From the NCBI RefSeq assembly GCF_014904755.1, contig NZ_JACZFQ010000066.1, positions 1 through 33,671 of the forward strand: 33,671 bases of DNA, written 5' to 3'. The stretch is from Neoluteolibacter marinus. GTDB taxonomy: Bacteria; Verrucomicrobiota; Verrucomicrobiia; Verrucomicrobiales; Akkermansiaceae. A program made the translations under genes and the position numbers. Positions 1-8,734 of the stretch are shown here, in pieces (position 1 is the stretch's first letter; each line of letters begins with the position of its first letter). The notes under the pieces are model-generated. The model was not told where the DNA came from. It did not search any database and saw only the letters and a program-made list of their open reading frames with translations.

Positions 1-1
1 C

Positions 2-3000
2 ATGAAATTCCCCCGCATCCTGCTCGCCGGCTTGCTGGCGTTCGCTTGTTCCCCGCTCCTCCCGGCGGCACCGATCAAGGTTCTGGTCATTGAAGGTGCC
101 AGCAACCACGACTGGCAGCACCGCATCGAGATCGTCCGCGCGATCTTGTCCCGCGACGGCTCTTTCGACGTGGATTTCAGCGTCACGCCGGGACCCGCCA
201 CCGACCCCGGCTGGACGACCTGGTCGCCGGATTTCGCGGCCTACAACGTGGTGATGTCGGGCTACAGCAACCACGAGGGCGGCGAACCGCGCTGGCCGGC
301 GGCGGTGGAGGCGAACTTCGCGGCCTACGTCAGTGGCGGCGGCGGCTTCGTGGCCTTCCACGAGGCGGCCCAGTCCTTCGTCGACTGGCCGGAGTACAAC
401 GAGATGCTGGGGATCCGCTGGAACGACGCGTCGGTCGGCACCGCGGTCGAGATCGATGCCGGCGGCAACCTGCTGAGCTACGGTCCCGACCTGCCGGGCC
501 CGGCGGCCTACACCAGCCACGGCCCCCACGCCGACACGCTGGTCACGAGCTTCCAGAACCACCCGATCCACGCCGGCCTGCCGGCGTCGTGGATGGCGGC
601 GAACCTCGAGATCTGGCGCTACCTGCGCGGTCCGGCCAACAACCTGACGGTGCTCTCGTACGCCAAGGACGCCGAGACCCAGTTGCAATTCCCGGTCGAG
701 TGGGCGGTCAACTACGGGGCCGGCCGGGTCTACGGGTCGTCCTACGGCCACCTCTACGACTTCGAGGACGAGCCGGTCGGGATGCGCTGCGCGGCCTTCC
801 AGGAAACCCTGGTCCGGGCCCTGAAGTGGTGCGCCGGGGTCACGCCGCCGGCCACGGTGCCCGCCGATTTTCCCACGCCGACGACGACCACGGTGCGCGC
901 CCATGCCGAGGGCTTCAGCGGTTTCGGCGGACCGCAGCCGGTCGGGCCCTTCTCGAATGGCGTCCTGCCGACGCTTTCGATCGTCCCCACCGGGGTCGAG
1001 CTGAGCGAAGCCTTCCCGGCGCTCGACTGGGAGTCGCCGATCGATGCCAAGCCGTGGCCGGAGCAACCCGGGCAGCTGATGATCGCGGAAATGGACGGCA
1101 GGATCTTCAAAGTCGCCGACGACGATGCCGCGACCACCCGCGAGCTGGTCCTCGATGTCCGGAATGTCGTCTGGTACCTGAACTGGGACCAAGGCGTGGA
1201 TCCCGGCGCTCCCGGCCAACCGGACAAGATCCACAAGCACGGCGGCATCCTCTCGACCGCCTTCCACCCGCAGTTCGGCAAGGGCCTGGGGAAGGACTTC
1301 CTCTACATCTACTACCTCCACAATCCCAACGACGATGCCCCGGCGGCGAACCCGCCCTTTTACGATCGTCTGGCCCGTTACACGTGGAACGGCACGGCCT
1401 TTGTCAGCCCGCAGATCCTGATCAACCAGTACGACACGGTGAAGGGCCACGAGGGGGGCGGGATGTGCTTTGGGGCGGACGGGTTCCTCTATCTCGCGGT
1501 CGGCGACGAGGGCAATGAAAGCGGCGACGCCGAGGCCGACACGCAGAAGATCGACGACCGCTTCCGTTCCGGCGTCTGGCGGATCGACGTCGACATGCAG
1601 GGCGGCGCCATCAGTCACCCGATCCGCCGCCTGCCGGCCGGCCCGGGATCCTACACGCAGAATTACTTCATCCCGAGCGACAACCCGTGGGTGGTGGCAC
1701 CGGAGATCGCCGAATCGCCGGTTCTCGAGGAATTCTACGCCATCGGCTTGCGCGAGCCGCACCGGATGAGCTTCGACGCCGCGACCGGGTTGTTCTGGAT
1801 CGGAGACGTCGGGGCGAGCGCCCGCGAGGAGGTGGACGTGATGGACGGGCCGGGGCTGAACTTCGAGTGGAGCTACAAGGAGGGCACCAACCCCGGCTTC
1901 GCGGATCCGCCGGCGGTTCCGATCGGCACGGATCGTGCCCCGGTCCACGACTACGAGCACGGCGTGGGGAATTGCATCATCGGCGGCTACGTCTACCGCG
2001 GCACCGCGATCCCCGAACTGGTCGGGAAATATCTCTACGGGGACAACGGGTCGCAGCTGCTCTATGCGCTGGAATACGACCCGCAGACCCAGCAGACGCT
2101 GTCGGTCGAGCAGTTCGGCCAGGGCCGGGCGGCGGGGATCTGGGAAGGGATCAGCTCCTTCGGCATCGACTCCGCCGGCGAGCCACTGCTGCTCCAGCTC
2201 GGTGCGGGGGTGAACGGCAACGCGGTGATTTCCCGCATCAAGCCCGCAGGCCCGCCGGCGCCCGGCACCTGGACTTATCCGGCCCTGCTGTCCGAGACCG
2301 GGGTCTTCGCCGACGTCCCGACGCTGACCCCGGCCCCGGCCATGATCCCCTACGACGTCAACATGCCGTTGTGGAGCGCGGGGATGGAGAAGAAGCGTTG
2401 GGTGATGATCCCCAACGACGGCGTCGCCGATTCCCCCGCCGAGCAGATCACCTACAGCCAGAGCGGCAACTGGCAGTTTCCGGTCGGCACGGTGTTCGTG
2501 AAGCATTTCGCCCGCCCGGACACCGGCGCGCCGCTGGAGACCCGGTTGTTGGTCCACGGTACCGACGGCTGGGGTGGCGTGACCTACAAGTGGCGCGCCG
2601 ACGGCAGCGAGGCGGATCTGTTGGAGGAAGGGGCCGAGGAGGTCCTGACGGTGGGCAGCGACACCTTCGAGTACCTCTATCCCTCGCGGAGCCAGTGCAA
2701 CCAGTGCCACACGCCGGTCTCCGGTCCGGTGCTCGGATTCCGCACGCGCCAGCTCAACCGGATCTTCGACTATCCGGGCGGCTCCCCGGCCAACCAGATC
2801 GAGTCGCTCAGCGTGGCCGGATTCATCCCGCAGTCCATCACCGTGGACAAGCTCGCCGGGGTGCTGACGTCGACCCCGCACGACGACCCGGTGGCGTCCG
2901 ACGAGGATTGGGTGCGCTCCTACTTCGACAGCAACTGCTCCCATTGCCACCAGCCCGGCGGCAGCTCGCGCGCCTTCTTCGATGCCCGCCTGAGCACCCC

Positions 3001-5767
3001 TCTGCCCAGCCAATCCATCATCTGCGGCCCGGTCATCGACGGCCTCGGCGCCCCGGCGCCCGCGGTGATCAAGCCGGGCAGCATCGAGAACTCCGTCCTG
3101 CTGCAGCGGATCAACACCATCGACGAGTGCTGTTCGATGCCGCCGCTGGCCAAGGGCATCGTCGACGACGTCGCGGTGGCGCGCGTCGCCGACTGGATCC
3201 TGGGGATGAATGCCGACTCCTGCACCAAGACCGGCAGCTTCTACGGCGGCGGATTCCTCGGCAGCACGCCGTCCCCGGGGCCGGATCCCGAGCTCGACCT
3301 CTGGCATTCCAACCTGGTCGTCAACGAGGCGGCGACCTTCACCAACCCGACCGCCGGTCCGCTGGTTCTCACGCTCGATCGCTTCCGCTTCAATGCGGGC
3401 ATCGCCGGCGACCCGCTCACGCCCTTCGTCGTCCGCGTCAATGCCGACAATGATTTCACCGTGCTCGCCATCGGCAGCACCCGCGTCACCTACGTCCCGG
3501 GCGCCAACGACCTGCCGTTCTCCGACAGCCCGGCGACCGTCACGGTCGGGGCGGGGGAAACGATTGCCGTCGGCTTCCTCGATGCCTTGCCCGACGGTTC
3601 GGGCGGGACCGGGGCCGGGGTCATCACCTGGCAAGCGGGAGGCGCGGAGGTCTGGCACAGTGGCGGGCCGCTGGACGGCGATTCCGCGAGCCTCACGATC
3701 GGCCAGCCGCCGGTGCCGGGAGCTTCGGTGGTTACCATCGAGACCCGCGACTACGACTTCGCCGTCACCTATCAGGTCGGCGAGTTCGAGCTCGGCGACG
3801 GCCTCGACGTGGCACCCGATGCCATCTCGGACGGGGCCTATTCGAACTTCGTGATCAACGAGACGGACGTCTTCACCAACAACACGCCGCATTCAATGAA
3901 CGTGTCGGTGCAGCGCTTCCGCTTCCACGCGGCCCTGCAGGGCGATCCGGTCACCCCGTTCGTGGTCCGCGTGAACGCCGACAATGACTTCACCGTCCTG
4001 GCGATCGGCACCACCCGCACCAGCTACGCCCTCGGCGACAACAACGTCGCCTTCTCCGACAGCCCGGTCAGCGTGATCCTCGCGCCGGGGGAAACGCTGG
4101 CCACCGGCTTCCTCGATGCCCTTCCCGACGGCACCGGCGGCACCGGGCCCGGCGTGGTTTCCTTCGACTACTACGGCACCGACGAGGTCTACTACAGTTA
4201 TAATATCGGTAACACCGGCAGCAGCATCGCCGTCGGCCAGGCCCCGGTGACCGAGGGGGTGCTGGTGACCGACACGCCGCGGAGCTACTACTATTCCATC
4301 TCGCTGGCGGTCGCCGGCGGAGCGGATGCCGGAAGCCCGGAACTCTGGGCGGCCAACCTGGTGATCGACAAGCAGGCCACCTTCACCAATACCAGCGGCG
4401 CCGGGCTCACGCTCCTGATGGACCGCTTCCAGTTCAACGCCGCCGGTACCGGCGAGCCGCTGACACCCTTCATCGTCCGCGTCGACGGGCCGAACAGCTT
4501 CACCGTCCTTGCGGTCGGCAATCCGCGGACCGGCTATGCAAGCGGCCAGAATGACCTGCCGTTCTCGGATGCCAGCACCAAGGTCGAGGTGGCGGCCGGC
4601 GAGACGATCGCCATCGGCTTCCTCGATGCCAACCCCGATGGCAGCGGCGGCACCCAGCCGGGCATCGTCGTCTCGCAGCCCGACATGGCCGGGGTCTGGC
4701 ACGGCGGCGGTCCCGCGGAATCCGACTCGGGCTCGGTCACGGCCGGCCAGCCACCGGCAGCCGGGGCCTTCCTGGTCGAGAACGACCTGCGGCACTACGA
4801 CTTTTCCATCAGCTATCTGGTCGTCGAGTACCAGCTCGGCAACGGACCCGCCGTGGTGCCGGGCTACGTCGCGGACCAGGTGATCTCGAACCTCGTGATC
4901 AACGAGTCCGACGTTTTCACCAACAACACGGCCCAGGCGATGACGGTGACGGTGGACCGCTTCCGGTTCCATGCCTCGAGCAACGCCGACCCGCTGACGC
5001 CCTTCCTGGTCCGGGTCAATGCCGACAACGACTTCACCGTGCTGGCGATCGGCACCACCCGGACCGCCTACGCGCTCGGGGTCAATGACCTGCCGTTCTC
5101 CGAGGCGCCGGCGCAGATCACCGTCGCGCCCGGGGAAACCATCGCGCCGGGCTTCCTCGACGCCTATCCCGACGGCTCGGGTGGCACGGGCGACGGGGTG
5201 ATCTCTTTCAACTACTTCGGCACCGACGAGATCTTCTACAGCTACGACATCACCCCGGTGGCCAGCACCATCGCCCTCGGTGAGGCGCCGGTGCCGAAGG
5301 GCTACCAGCACACCGATTTCACCCGCGACTACTTCTTCTCGGTCTCGCTCGGCTTCGGCGGCAAGGAGGACGAGGACGGCGACGGCTTGCCGGACAAGTG
5401 GGAACTCGCCTGGTTCCCCGACCTCACCACGTTGTCGGGACTGGCGGATGCCGATGGCGACGGCATGAGCGACGCTGCGGAATTCGAGTCCGGCACCGAT
5501 CCGACGGATCCCGCGAGCGTGTTGCGGGCGACCTCCCTGCTGCCCGCACCAGGCGCAGGCGGAGCTTCGGCCGCCGTGCAGACGGTTCCGGGCCGCTACT
5601 ATGAGATCGGGCTTTCCTCGGACCTTGACGGGTGGGTCCCCACCGGCCCCTGGAAGGCCGCGAGCTGGCCGGCGGCGACGACGGTGTTCCCGATCCCGGC
5701 GGCATCGTTGCCGCCCGGGGCGGACCGGAAGTTGTTCATCCGCGTGACGCCCGCGTCCGGGAACTGA
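2..5767 (+). CDS. Secreted ThuA / PQQ-type sugar dehydrogenase / diheme cytochrome c fusion with C-terminal repeats
   Basis: Very large (1921 aa) exported protein; the ATG at base 2 is followed by a clear signal peptide (residues 1-23), so the gene is probably complete. Residues about 24-278 are a ThuA domain (glutamine-amidotransferase-like fold, linked to sugar use). Residues about 340-745 resemble glucose/sorbosone dehydrogenases, with the HEGGGM, YLAVGDEG and GLREPHR segments typical of the soluble PQQ beta-propeller. Residues about 755-1070 carry two heme c motifs, CNQCH (C899, C902, H903) and CSHCH (C979, C982, H983), like diheme proteins fused to such dehydrogenases. Four related beta-rich units follow at about 1104-1785. 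An Asp-rich thrombospondin-type-3-like calcium segment (about 1788-1835) and a short tail end the protein. Likely role (inference): periplasmic or surface oxidation of a sugar or polyol with electrons passed to the hemes. Substrate unknown. Confidence 0.88.
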   Translation: MKFPRILLAGLLAFACSPLLPAAPIKVLVIEGASNHDWQHRIEIVRAILSRDGSFDVDFSVTPGPATDPGWTTWSPDFAAYNVVMSGYSNHEGGEPRWPAAVEANFAAYVSGGGGFVAFHEAAQSFVDWPEYNEMLGIRWNDASVGTAVEIDAGGNLLSYGPDLPGPAAYTSHGPHADTLVTSFQNHPIHAGLPASWMAANLEIWRYLRGPANNLTVLSYAKDAETQLQFPVEWAVNYGAGRVYGSSYGHLYDFEDEPVGMRCAAFQETLVRALKWCAGVTPPATVPADFPTPTTTTVRAHAEGFSGFGGPQPVGPFSNGVLPTLSIVPTGVELSEAFPALDWESPIDAKPWPEQPGQLMIAEMDGRIFKVADDDAATTRELVLDVRNVVWYLNWDQGVDPGAPGQPDKIHKHGGILSTAFHPQFGKGLGKDFLYIYYLHNPNDDAPAANPPFYDRLARYTWNGTAFVSPQILINQYDTVKGHEGGGMCFGADGFLYLAVGDEGNESGDAEADTQKIDDRFRSGVWRIDVDMQGGAISHPIRRLPAGPGSYTQNYFIPSDNPWVVAPEIAESPVLEEFYAIGLREPHRMSFDAATGLFWIGDVGASAREEVDVMDGPGLNFEWSYKEGTNPGFADPPAVPIGTDRAPVHDYEHGVGNCIIGGYVYRGTAIPELVGKYLYGDNGSQLLYALEYDPQTQQTLSVEQFGQGRAAGIWEGISSFGIDSAGEPLLLQLGAGVNGNAVISRIKPAGPPAPGTWTYPALLSETGVFADVPTLTPAPAMIPYDVNMPLWSAGMEKKRWVMIPNDGVADSPAEQITYSQSGNWQFPVGTVFVKHFARPDTGAPLETRLLVHGTDGWGGVTYKWRADGSEADLLEEGAEEVLTVGSDTFEYLYPSRSQCNQCHTPVSGPVLGFRTRQLNRIFDYPGGSPANQIESLSVAGFIPQSITVDKLAGVLTSTPHDDPVASDEDWVRSYFDSNCSHCHQPGGSSRAFFDARLSTPLPSQSIICGPVIDGLGAPAPAVIKPGSIENSVLLQRINTIDECCSMPPLAKGIVDDVAVARVADWILGMNADSCTKTGSFYGGGFLGSTPSPGPDPELDLWHSNLVVNEAATFTNPTAGPLVLTLDRFRFNAGIAGDPLTPFVVRVNADNDFTVLAIGSTRVTYVPGANDLPFSDSPATVTVGAGETIAVGFLDALPDGSGGTGAGVITWQAGGAEVWHSGGPLDGDSASLTIGQPPVPGASVVTIETRDYDFAVTYQVGEFELGDGLDVAPDAISDGAYSNFVINETDVFTNNTPHSMNVSVQRFRFHAALQGDPVTPFVVRVNADNDFTVLAIGTTRTSYALGDNNVAFSDSPVSVILAPGETLATGFLDALPDGTGGTGPGVVSFDYYGTDEVYYSYNIGNTGSSIAVGQAPVTEGVLVTDTPRSYYYSISLAVAGGADAGSPELWAANLVIDKQATFTNTSGAGLTLLMDRFQFNAAGTGEPLTPFIVRVDGPNSFTVLAVGNPRTGYASGQNDLPFSDASTKVEVAAGETIAIGFLDANPDGSGGTQPGIVVSQPDMAGVWHGGGPAESDSGSVTAGQPPAAGAFLVENDLRHYDFSISYLVVEYQLGNGPAVVPGYVADQVISNLVINESDVFTNNTAQAMTVTVDRFRFHASSNADPLTPFLVRVNADNDFTVLAIGTTRTAYALGVNDLPFSEAPAQITVAPGETIAPGFLDAYPDGSGGTGDGVISFNYFGTDEIFYSYDITPVASTIALGEAPVPKGYQHTDFTRDYFFSVSLGFGGKEDEDGDGLPDKWELAWFPDLTTLSGLADADGDGMSDAAEFESGTDPTDPASVLRATSLLPAPGAGGASAAVQTVPGRYYEIGLSSDLDGWVPTGPWKAASWPAATTVFPIPAASLPPGADRKLFIRVTPASGN
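3311..5350 (+). repeat. Two tandem copies of a 348-codon A-B module inside the giant fusion gene
   Basis: Four related units begin with N-L/F-V-hydrophobic-N/D at residues 1104, 1282, 1452 and 1630. Units 1 and 3 (type A) share VWH-GGP and GQPP segments. Units 2 and 4 (type B) share the TDE-Y-SY and RxYxxSxSL segments. The steps are 178, 170 and 178 residues, so A to A and B to B are both exactly 348 residues (1044 bases). This shows that one A-B pair was duplicated as a block. All units contain the core LTPF/VTPF-V-RV-NDFTVLA-G and the P-G-GGT turn. The role is unknown; a surface or carbohydrate-binding spacer is a guess. Confidence 0.85.
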
Positions 5768-7288
5768 TCATTGGATCGGGGCCAGCAGGCGCGCCACCTT
5801 GACTCCCAGGCGGAAGCGGAATTCGCGTTCCGCCAGGTCGTTGGCCTTGGCGCGGGTGCTCTTGTCGAAGTCCAACTGGAGCATCGTCTTCACCTCGCGG
5901 GCGAAGGGCTTGTCGTTCACGCCGATCATGACCTCGAAGTTCAGCCGGAAGGAACGGTTGTCGAGATTCGCGCTGCCGATCGCTGAGAACTCGTCGTCGA
6001 TCAGGATCACCTTCTGGTGCAGGAACCCGTCCTGGTAACGCCAGACTTCCACGCCCGCGCGTTCGAGCTCGTCGAGGTAGGAGAAGGACGAGAGGTAGAC
6101 CAGCTTGCTGTCGGAAAGCTCGGGAACCAGGACCTTCACCTCGACCCCGCGCCGGGCGGCGAGCTGCAACGCCATCACAACGGCGTCGTCGGGCACAAAG
6201 TAGGGTGTGGCAATCCATACCCGCTTCTTCGCCGCGTGGATCGCTGCCTGGAAGAACAGGCCGCAGGTCTCCATCGGATCGGCCGGCCCGGTCGGCAGGC
6301 ACACCGCTTCCGCGTCACCGGGGCGGCTGGAGAGATCCCAGCGGAGGTGATCGAGCTGCTCGCCGGTTGCCCAGTGCCAGTCCTCGACGAACGGCACCTG
6401 CACGCTCGCGACGACCGGGCCGGAGATCCTCAGGTGGCTGTCGCGCCAGGGGGTCAGCGAGGGGTGCTTGCCGAGGTACTCGTCGCCGACGTTGTGGCCG
6501 CCGACGAAGGCGACCTTGCCGTCGACCACCACGATCTTGCGGTGGTTGCGGAAGTTAAGCTGGAAGCGGTTGGCATCGCCGCCGAGATTCATGAACGAAC
6601 GAACCTCGGCACCTGCCTCGGTCAGGTCGCGGGTAAACGACCGGTCGAGGCCGAGGCATCCGTAGTCGTCGTAAAGGACATGGACCTTCACTCCCTCGCG
6701 GAGCTTCCGGATCAGCCGCTCCTTGAGCTCGTTGCCGGTGCCGTCCGCGCGGATGATGTAGAACTGCACCAACACATAGTCTTGGGCATTGTCGATGGCA
6801 TCGAAGATCGAGCGGAAGGTGTTTTTCCCGTCGACCAGCAGCTCGGCCTTGTTCCCGGAGGTCACCGGCAGCGACGAGATGCGCGAAAGGGTGGTCATCA
6901 GGTCGGTCGTGGCGGCGGGCGGGACGCCGGCCTCGCCGATGTCGCGGATCATCTGCCGCGCGACCGGCCGGATCTCGGCGAGCCCGGCGCTACGGGTCGA
7001 GACGTAGGTGTCGAAATCGTCGTTGCCGAACACCCAGTAGGCGGGGACGGCGAGGTAGGGGAAGGTGTTGAGGGTGATCGCCCAGGCGATCGCCCCTTGG
7101 GGCGTGCGGGTCTCCATCACCGCGGAGATCGACTGGAAGAAGCCGATCACGTGCATGGTCAGCACGAACAGCGCGGTCAGGGGCCGGCGGCGCCGCTTGG
7201 CGAAACCGAGCAGTCCGGCAGTCCGCGGAAAGCGGTCGCAGAAAGCGCCCGAAGCGATCCGCAGCCGGGCCCGCAGGGAAGAGAACAT
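5768..7288 (-). CDS. cls: Cardiolipin synthase, phospholipase D superfamily
   Basis: This 506-residue membrane enzyme is expected to join two phosphatidylglycerols into cardiolipin plus glycerol at the inner membrane. It has two N-terminal membrane helices (about residues 37-54 and 66-86), then two phospholipase-D HxKxxxxD motifs: H249-K251-D256 and H424-K426-D431. Both are intact and at the usual spacing, and the length fits bacterial Cls (about 480-520). I take the ATG at 7288; the frame is open to a GTG at 7324, which would add a proline-rich 12 residues. Its stop directly abuts the stop of the convergent giant fusion gene, with no bases between them. It is last in a same-strand cluster behind the Pmp3 peptide and a small lipoprotein. 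The family is certain; the exact phospholipid substrates are inferred. Confidence 0.92.
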   Translation of the reverse strand: MFSSLRARLRIASGAFCDRFPRTAGLLGFAKRRRRPLTALFVLTMHVIGFFQSISAVMETRTPQGAIAWAITLNTFPYLAVPAYWVFGNDDFDTYVSTRSAGLAEIRPVARQMIRDIGEAGVPPAATTDLMTTLSRISSLPVTSGNKAELLVDGKNTFRSIFDAIDNAQDYVLVQFYIIRADGTGNELKERLIRKLREGVKVHVLYDDYGCLGLDRSFTRDLTEAGAEVRSFMNLGGDANRFQLNFRNHRKIVVVDGKVAFVGGHNVGDEYLGKHPSLTPWRDSHLRISGPVVASVQVPFVEDWHWATGEQLDHLRWDLSSRPGDAEAVCLPTGPADPMETCGLFFQAAIHAAKKRVWIATPYFVPDDAVVMALQLAARRGVEVKVLVPELSDSKLVYLSSFSYLDELERAGVEVWRYQDGFLHQKVILIDDEFSAIGSANLDNRSFRLNFEVMIGVNDKPFAREVKTMLQLDFDKSTRAKANDLAEREFRFRLGVKVARLLAPIQ

Positions 7289-7393
7289 GGGAAGGGGTGG
7301 CGGGGGTTCGGGCAGGGCGGTCACCTCGGGTGGAAGAGCCCGGCCCGCGCAGCTCCCATGGGGAGACGGCGCACGGGCCGGGAATTCCGGGCT

Positions 7394-7570
7394 TCAGAGG
7401 ATCACGATGAGGGCGTGAATGAGCCCCGGGATCCACATGAAGAGGGTGAGGATGAGGTTGAGGACGAAGGTTTTGTCCAACCCGGTCTTGAGCGCGACCG
7501 CCAACGGGGGCAGGAGCACCGCAAGGATCACCAGGAGGAGCTTGTTTGCAGGAGCGCTTGCTTGTTCCAT
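7394..7570 (-). CDS. Pmp3/YqaE-family small membrane proteolipid
   Basis: This 58-residue protein reads from the ATG at 7570 to a TGA at 7394-7396. It shows the Pmp3/YqaE signature: a first hydrophobic helix ending LLPPLAVALKTGL, a polar turn GLDKTF, then a second helix with N-L-L-T-L and the WIPGLIHAL ending. Members are two-helix plasma-membrane peptides induced by salt, cold or membrane depolarisation. It lies 69 bases before the inferred cls start and 12 bases after the lipoprotein stop on the same strand, so one transcript is likely. Pmp3 next to cardiolipin synthase suggests a joint role in adjusting the membrane under stress (inference). Confidence 0.9.
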   Translation of the reverse strand: MEQASAPANKLLLVILAVLLPPLAVALKTGLDKTFVLNLILTLFMWIPGLIHALIVIL

Positions 7571-7582
7571 GGCTCGCCGGGG

Positions 7583-7825
7583 TTATTCGTTGTCTTCTTC
7601 ATCCGGAATATCGACGTCGACGGTGGGAACCTCGACTTCGACCTTCTTCTTGCCGACGGTCACTTCCGGACCTTCAACATCGAACTTCGGAGCCTTGAGC
7701 TCGCCTTCGACCTTCACTTCCGGCAGCTCACCATCCTCCACCTTGTCGACGTCGCACGACGTCATGGAGAGGGCGAAGAGGGCCGCGGGAAGCAGGAACA
7801 GTTTGGTTTGCAGTTTCTTGTTCAT
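7583..7825 (-). CDS. Small acidic lipoprotein of unknown function
   Basis: This 80-residue protein has a short basic start, a hydrophobic core and a lipobox LSMTSC ending at Cys24, so it should be lipid-anchored outside the inner membrane. The mature part is highly charged and built of alternating Val, Glu, Lys and Pro (VKVEG, VEVEVP, VDVDIP), ending in an acidic tail. That composition suggests an extended or beta-strand chain without a catalytic site. I do not recognise a family. It is first in the putative pmp3-cls transcript, which points to an envelope role. No Shine-Dalgarno sequence precedes the ATG. Confidence 0.75.
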   Translation of the reverse strand: MNKKLQTKLFLLPAALFALSMTSCDVDKVEDGELPEVKVEGELKAPKFDVEGPEVTVGKKKVEVEVPTVDVDIPDEEDNE

Positions 7826-8058
7826 GGCGAGGATTCTATCGCAACCGCCGTGCCGCCGCCGCCCGCCCGGCTCCGGGTTGGTTCCAACAAATTGGCCAAG
7901 AGTTTGTTAGGGAAGGTGATCCCGTCGCGAGGGGTGTCCGAAACGAACCGGGAATTCGTGCGCGATGCGGGATGGATCGTGCCTCTTGCATGATTCGCGG
8001 TTCGAAAAGGCGGCCGGGGAATGATCGACTCGCAAGTGGGCATCCGTAGCATCGGCCC

Positions 8059-8730
8059 ATGCTCCGAACCTTGCTCCTCCTGTTGTTGGCGCCGCTGGTC
8101 GCGATGGCCGCGCCCGATCCGGATCCCGCGCGCTTCGCCAAGGAAATCGATGCCTTCGACGCGGCGGACGCGAAGAACCCGCCGGAAAAGGGCGGCATCG
8201 TCTTCGCCGGCAGCTCGAGCATCCGGATGCTCAAGATCCCGAAAGTGTTCCCGGGCCTGGATGCCCTCAACCGCGGTTTCGGAGGCAGCCACATTTCCGA
8301 CGTCAACCACTACCTCGAGCGCTGCGTGTTGCGCTACGAGCCGTCGATCGTGGTCTTCTACTGCGGCTGCAACGACATCTGGGACAAGAAGTCGCCCGAG
8401 CAGGTGGACGAGGATTTCACGGAGTTCCGCACCCGGCTGTTCAAGCGGGTTCCGGAGGCGAAACTGATCATCATGCCGATCCGTCCCTGCGAGTCCCGCG
8501 AGTCGGCGCGCGACCGCGAGGCCGACATGAACCGGCGCTTCCTGAAAGCCGCCGACGCCGATCCGCGCATCACCTACGTCGCCGGTTCGGCGGACCGCTA
8601 CCTCGACAAGGACGGCAAGCCGATCCCCGAGCTGTTCATCGGTGACAAGCTGCACATGAGCGACGCCGGCTACGAGATCTGGAAGGAGTTGCTGACGCCG
8701 TTGCTGCCGGTACCGGCGGGCAAGCCCTGA
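8059..8730 (+). CDS. SGNH/GDSL hydrolase, exported
   Basis: This 223-residue esterase-like enzyme has a signal peptide (residues 1-18). All SGNH blocks are visible: block I GSSS (G51-S54, nucleophile probably S53), block II Gly in RGFGGS (about 72-77), block III Asn in GCND (N105), and block V D196-x-x-H199 in GDKLHMS. The overall pattern is that of the platelet-activating-factor acetylhydrolase-like subgroup, often found as carbohydrate O-deacetylases or esterases in polysaccharide-degrading bacteria. The substrate cannot be told from sequence. Its stop lies 4 bases from the stop of the convergent thioredoxin-like gene. Confidence 0.88.
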   Translation: MLRTLLLLLLAPLVAMAAPDPDPARFAKEIDAFDAADAKNPPEKGGIVFAGSSSIRMLKIPKVFPGLDALNRGFGGSHISDVNHYLERCVLRYEPSIVVFYCGCNDIWDKKSPEQVDEDFTEFRTRLFKRVPEAKLIIMPIRPCESRESARDREADMNRRFLKAADADPRITYVAGSADRYLDKDGKPIPELFIGDKLHMSDAGYEIWKELLTPLLPVPAGKP

Positions 8731-8734
8731 GCGA

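Noticed and set aside
3893-5311. A 472-codon minus-strand frame with apparent repeats
   Set aside because: The repeats are the antisense image of the A-B repeats in the giant fusion gene.
6017-7993. A 658-codon plus-strand open frame opposite cardiolipin synthase
   Set aside because: It spans three real minus-strand genes and shows no family pattern.
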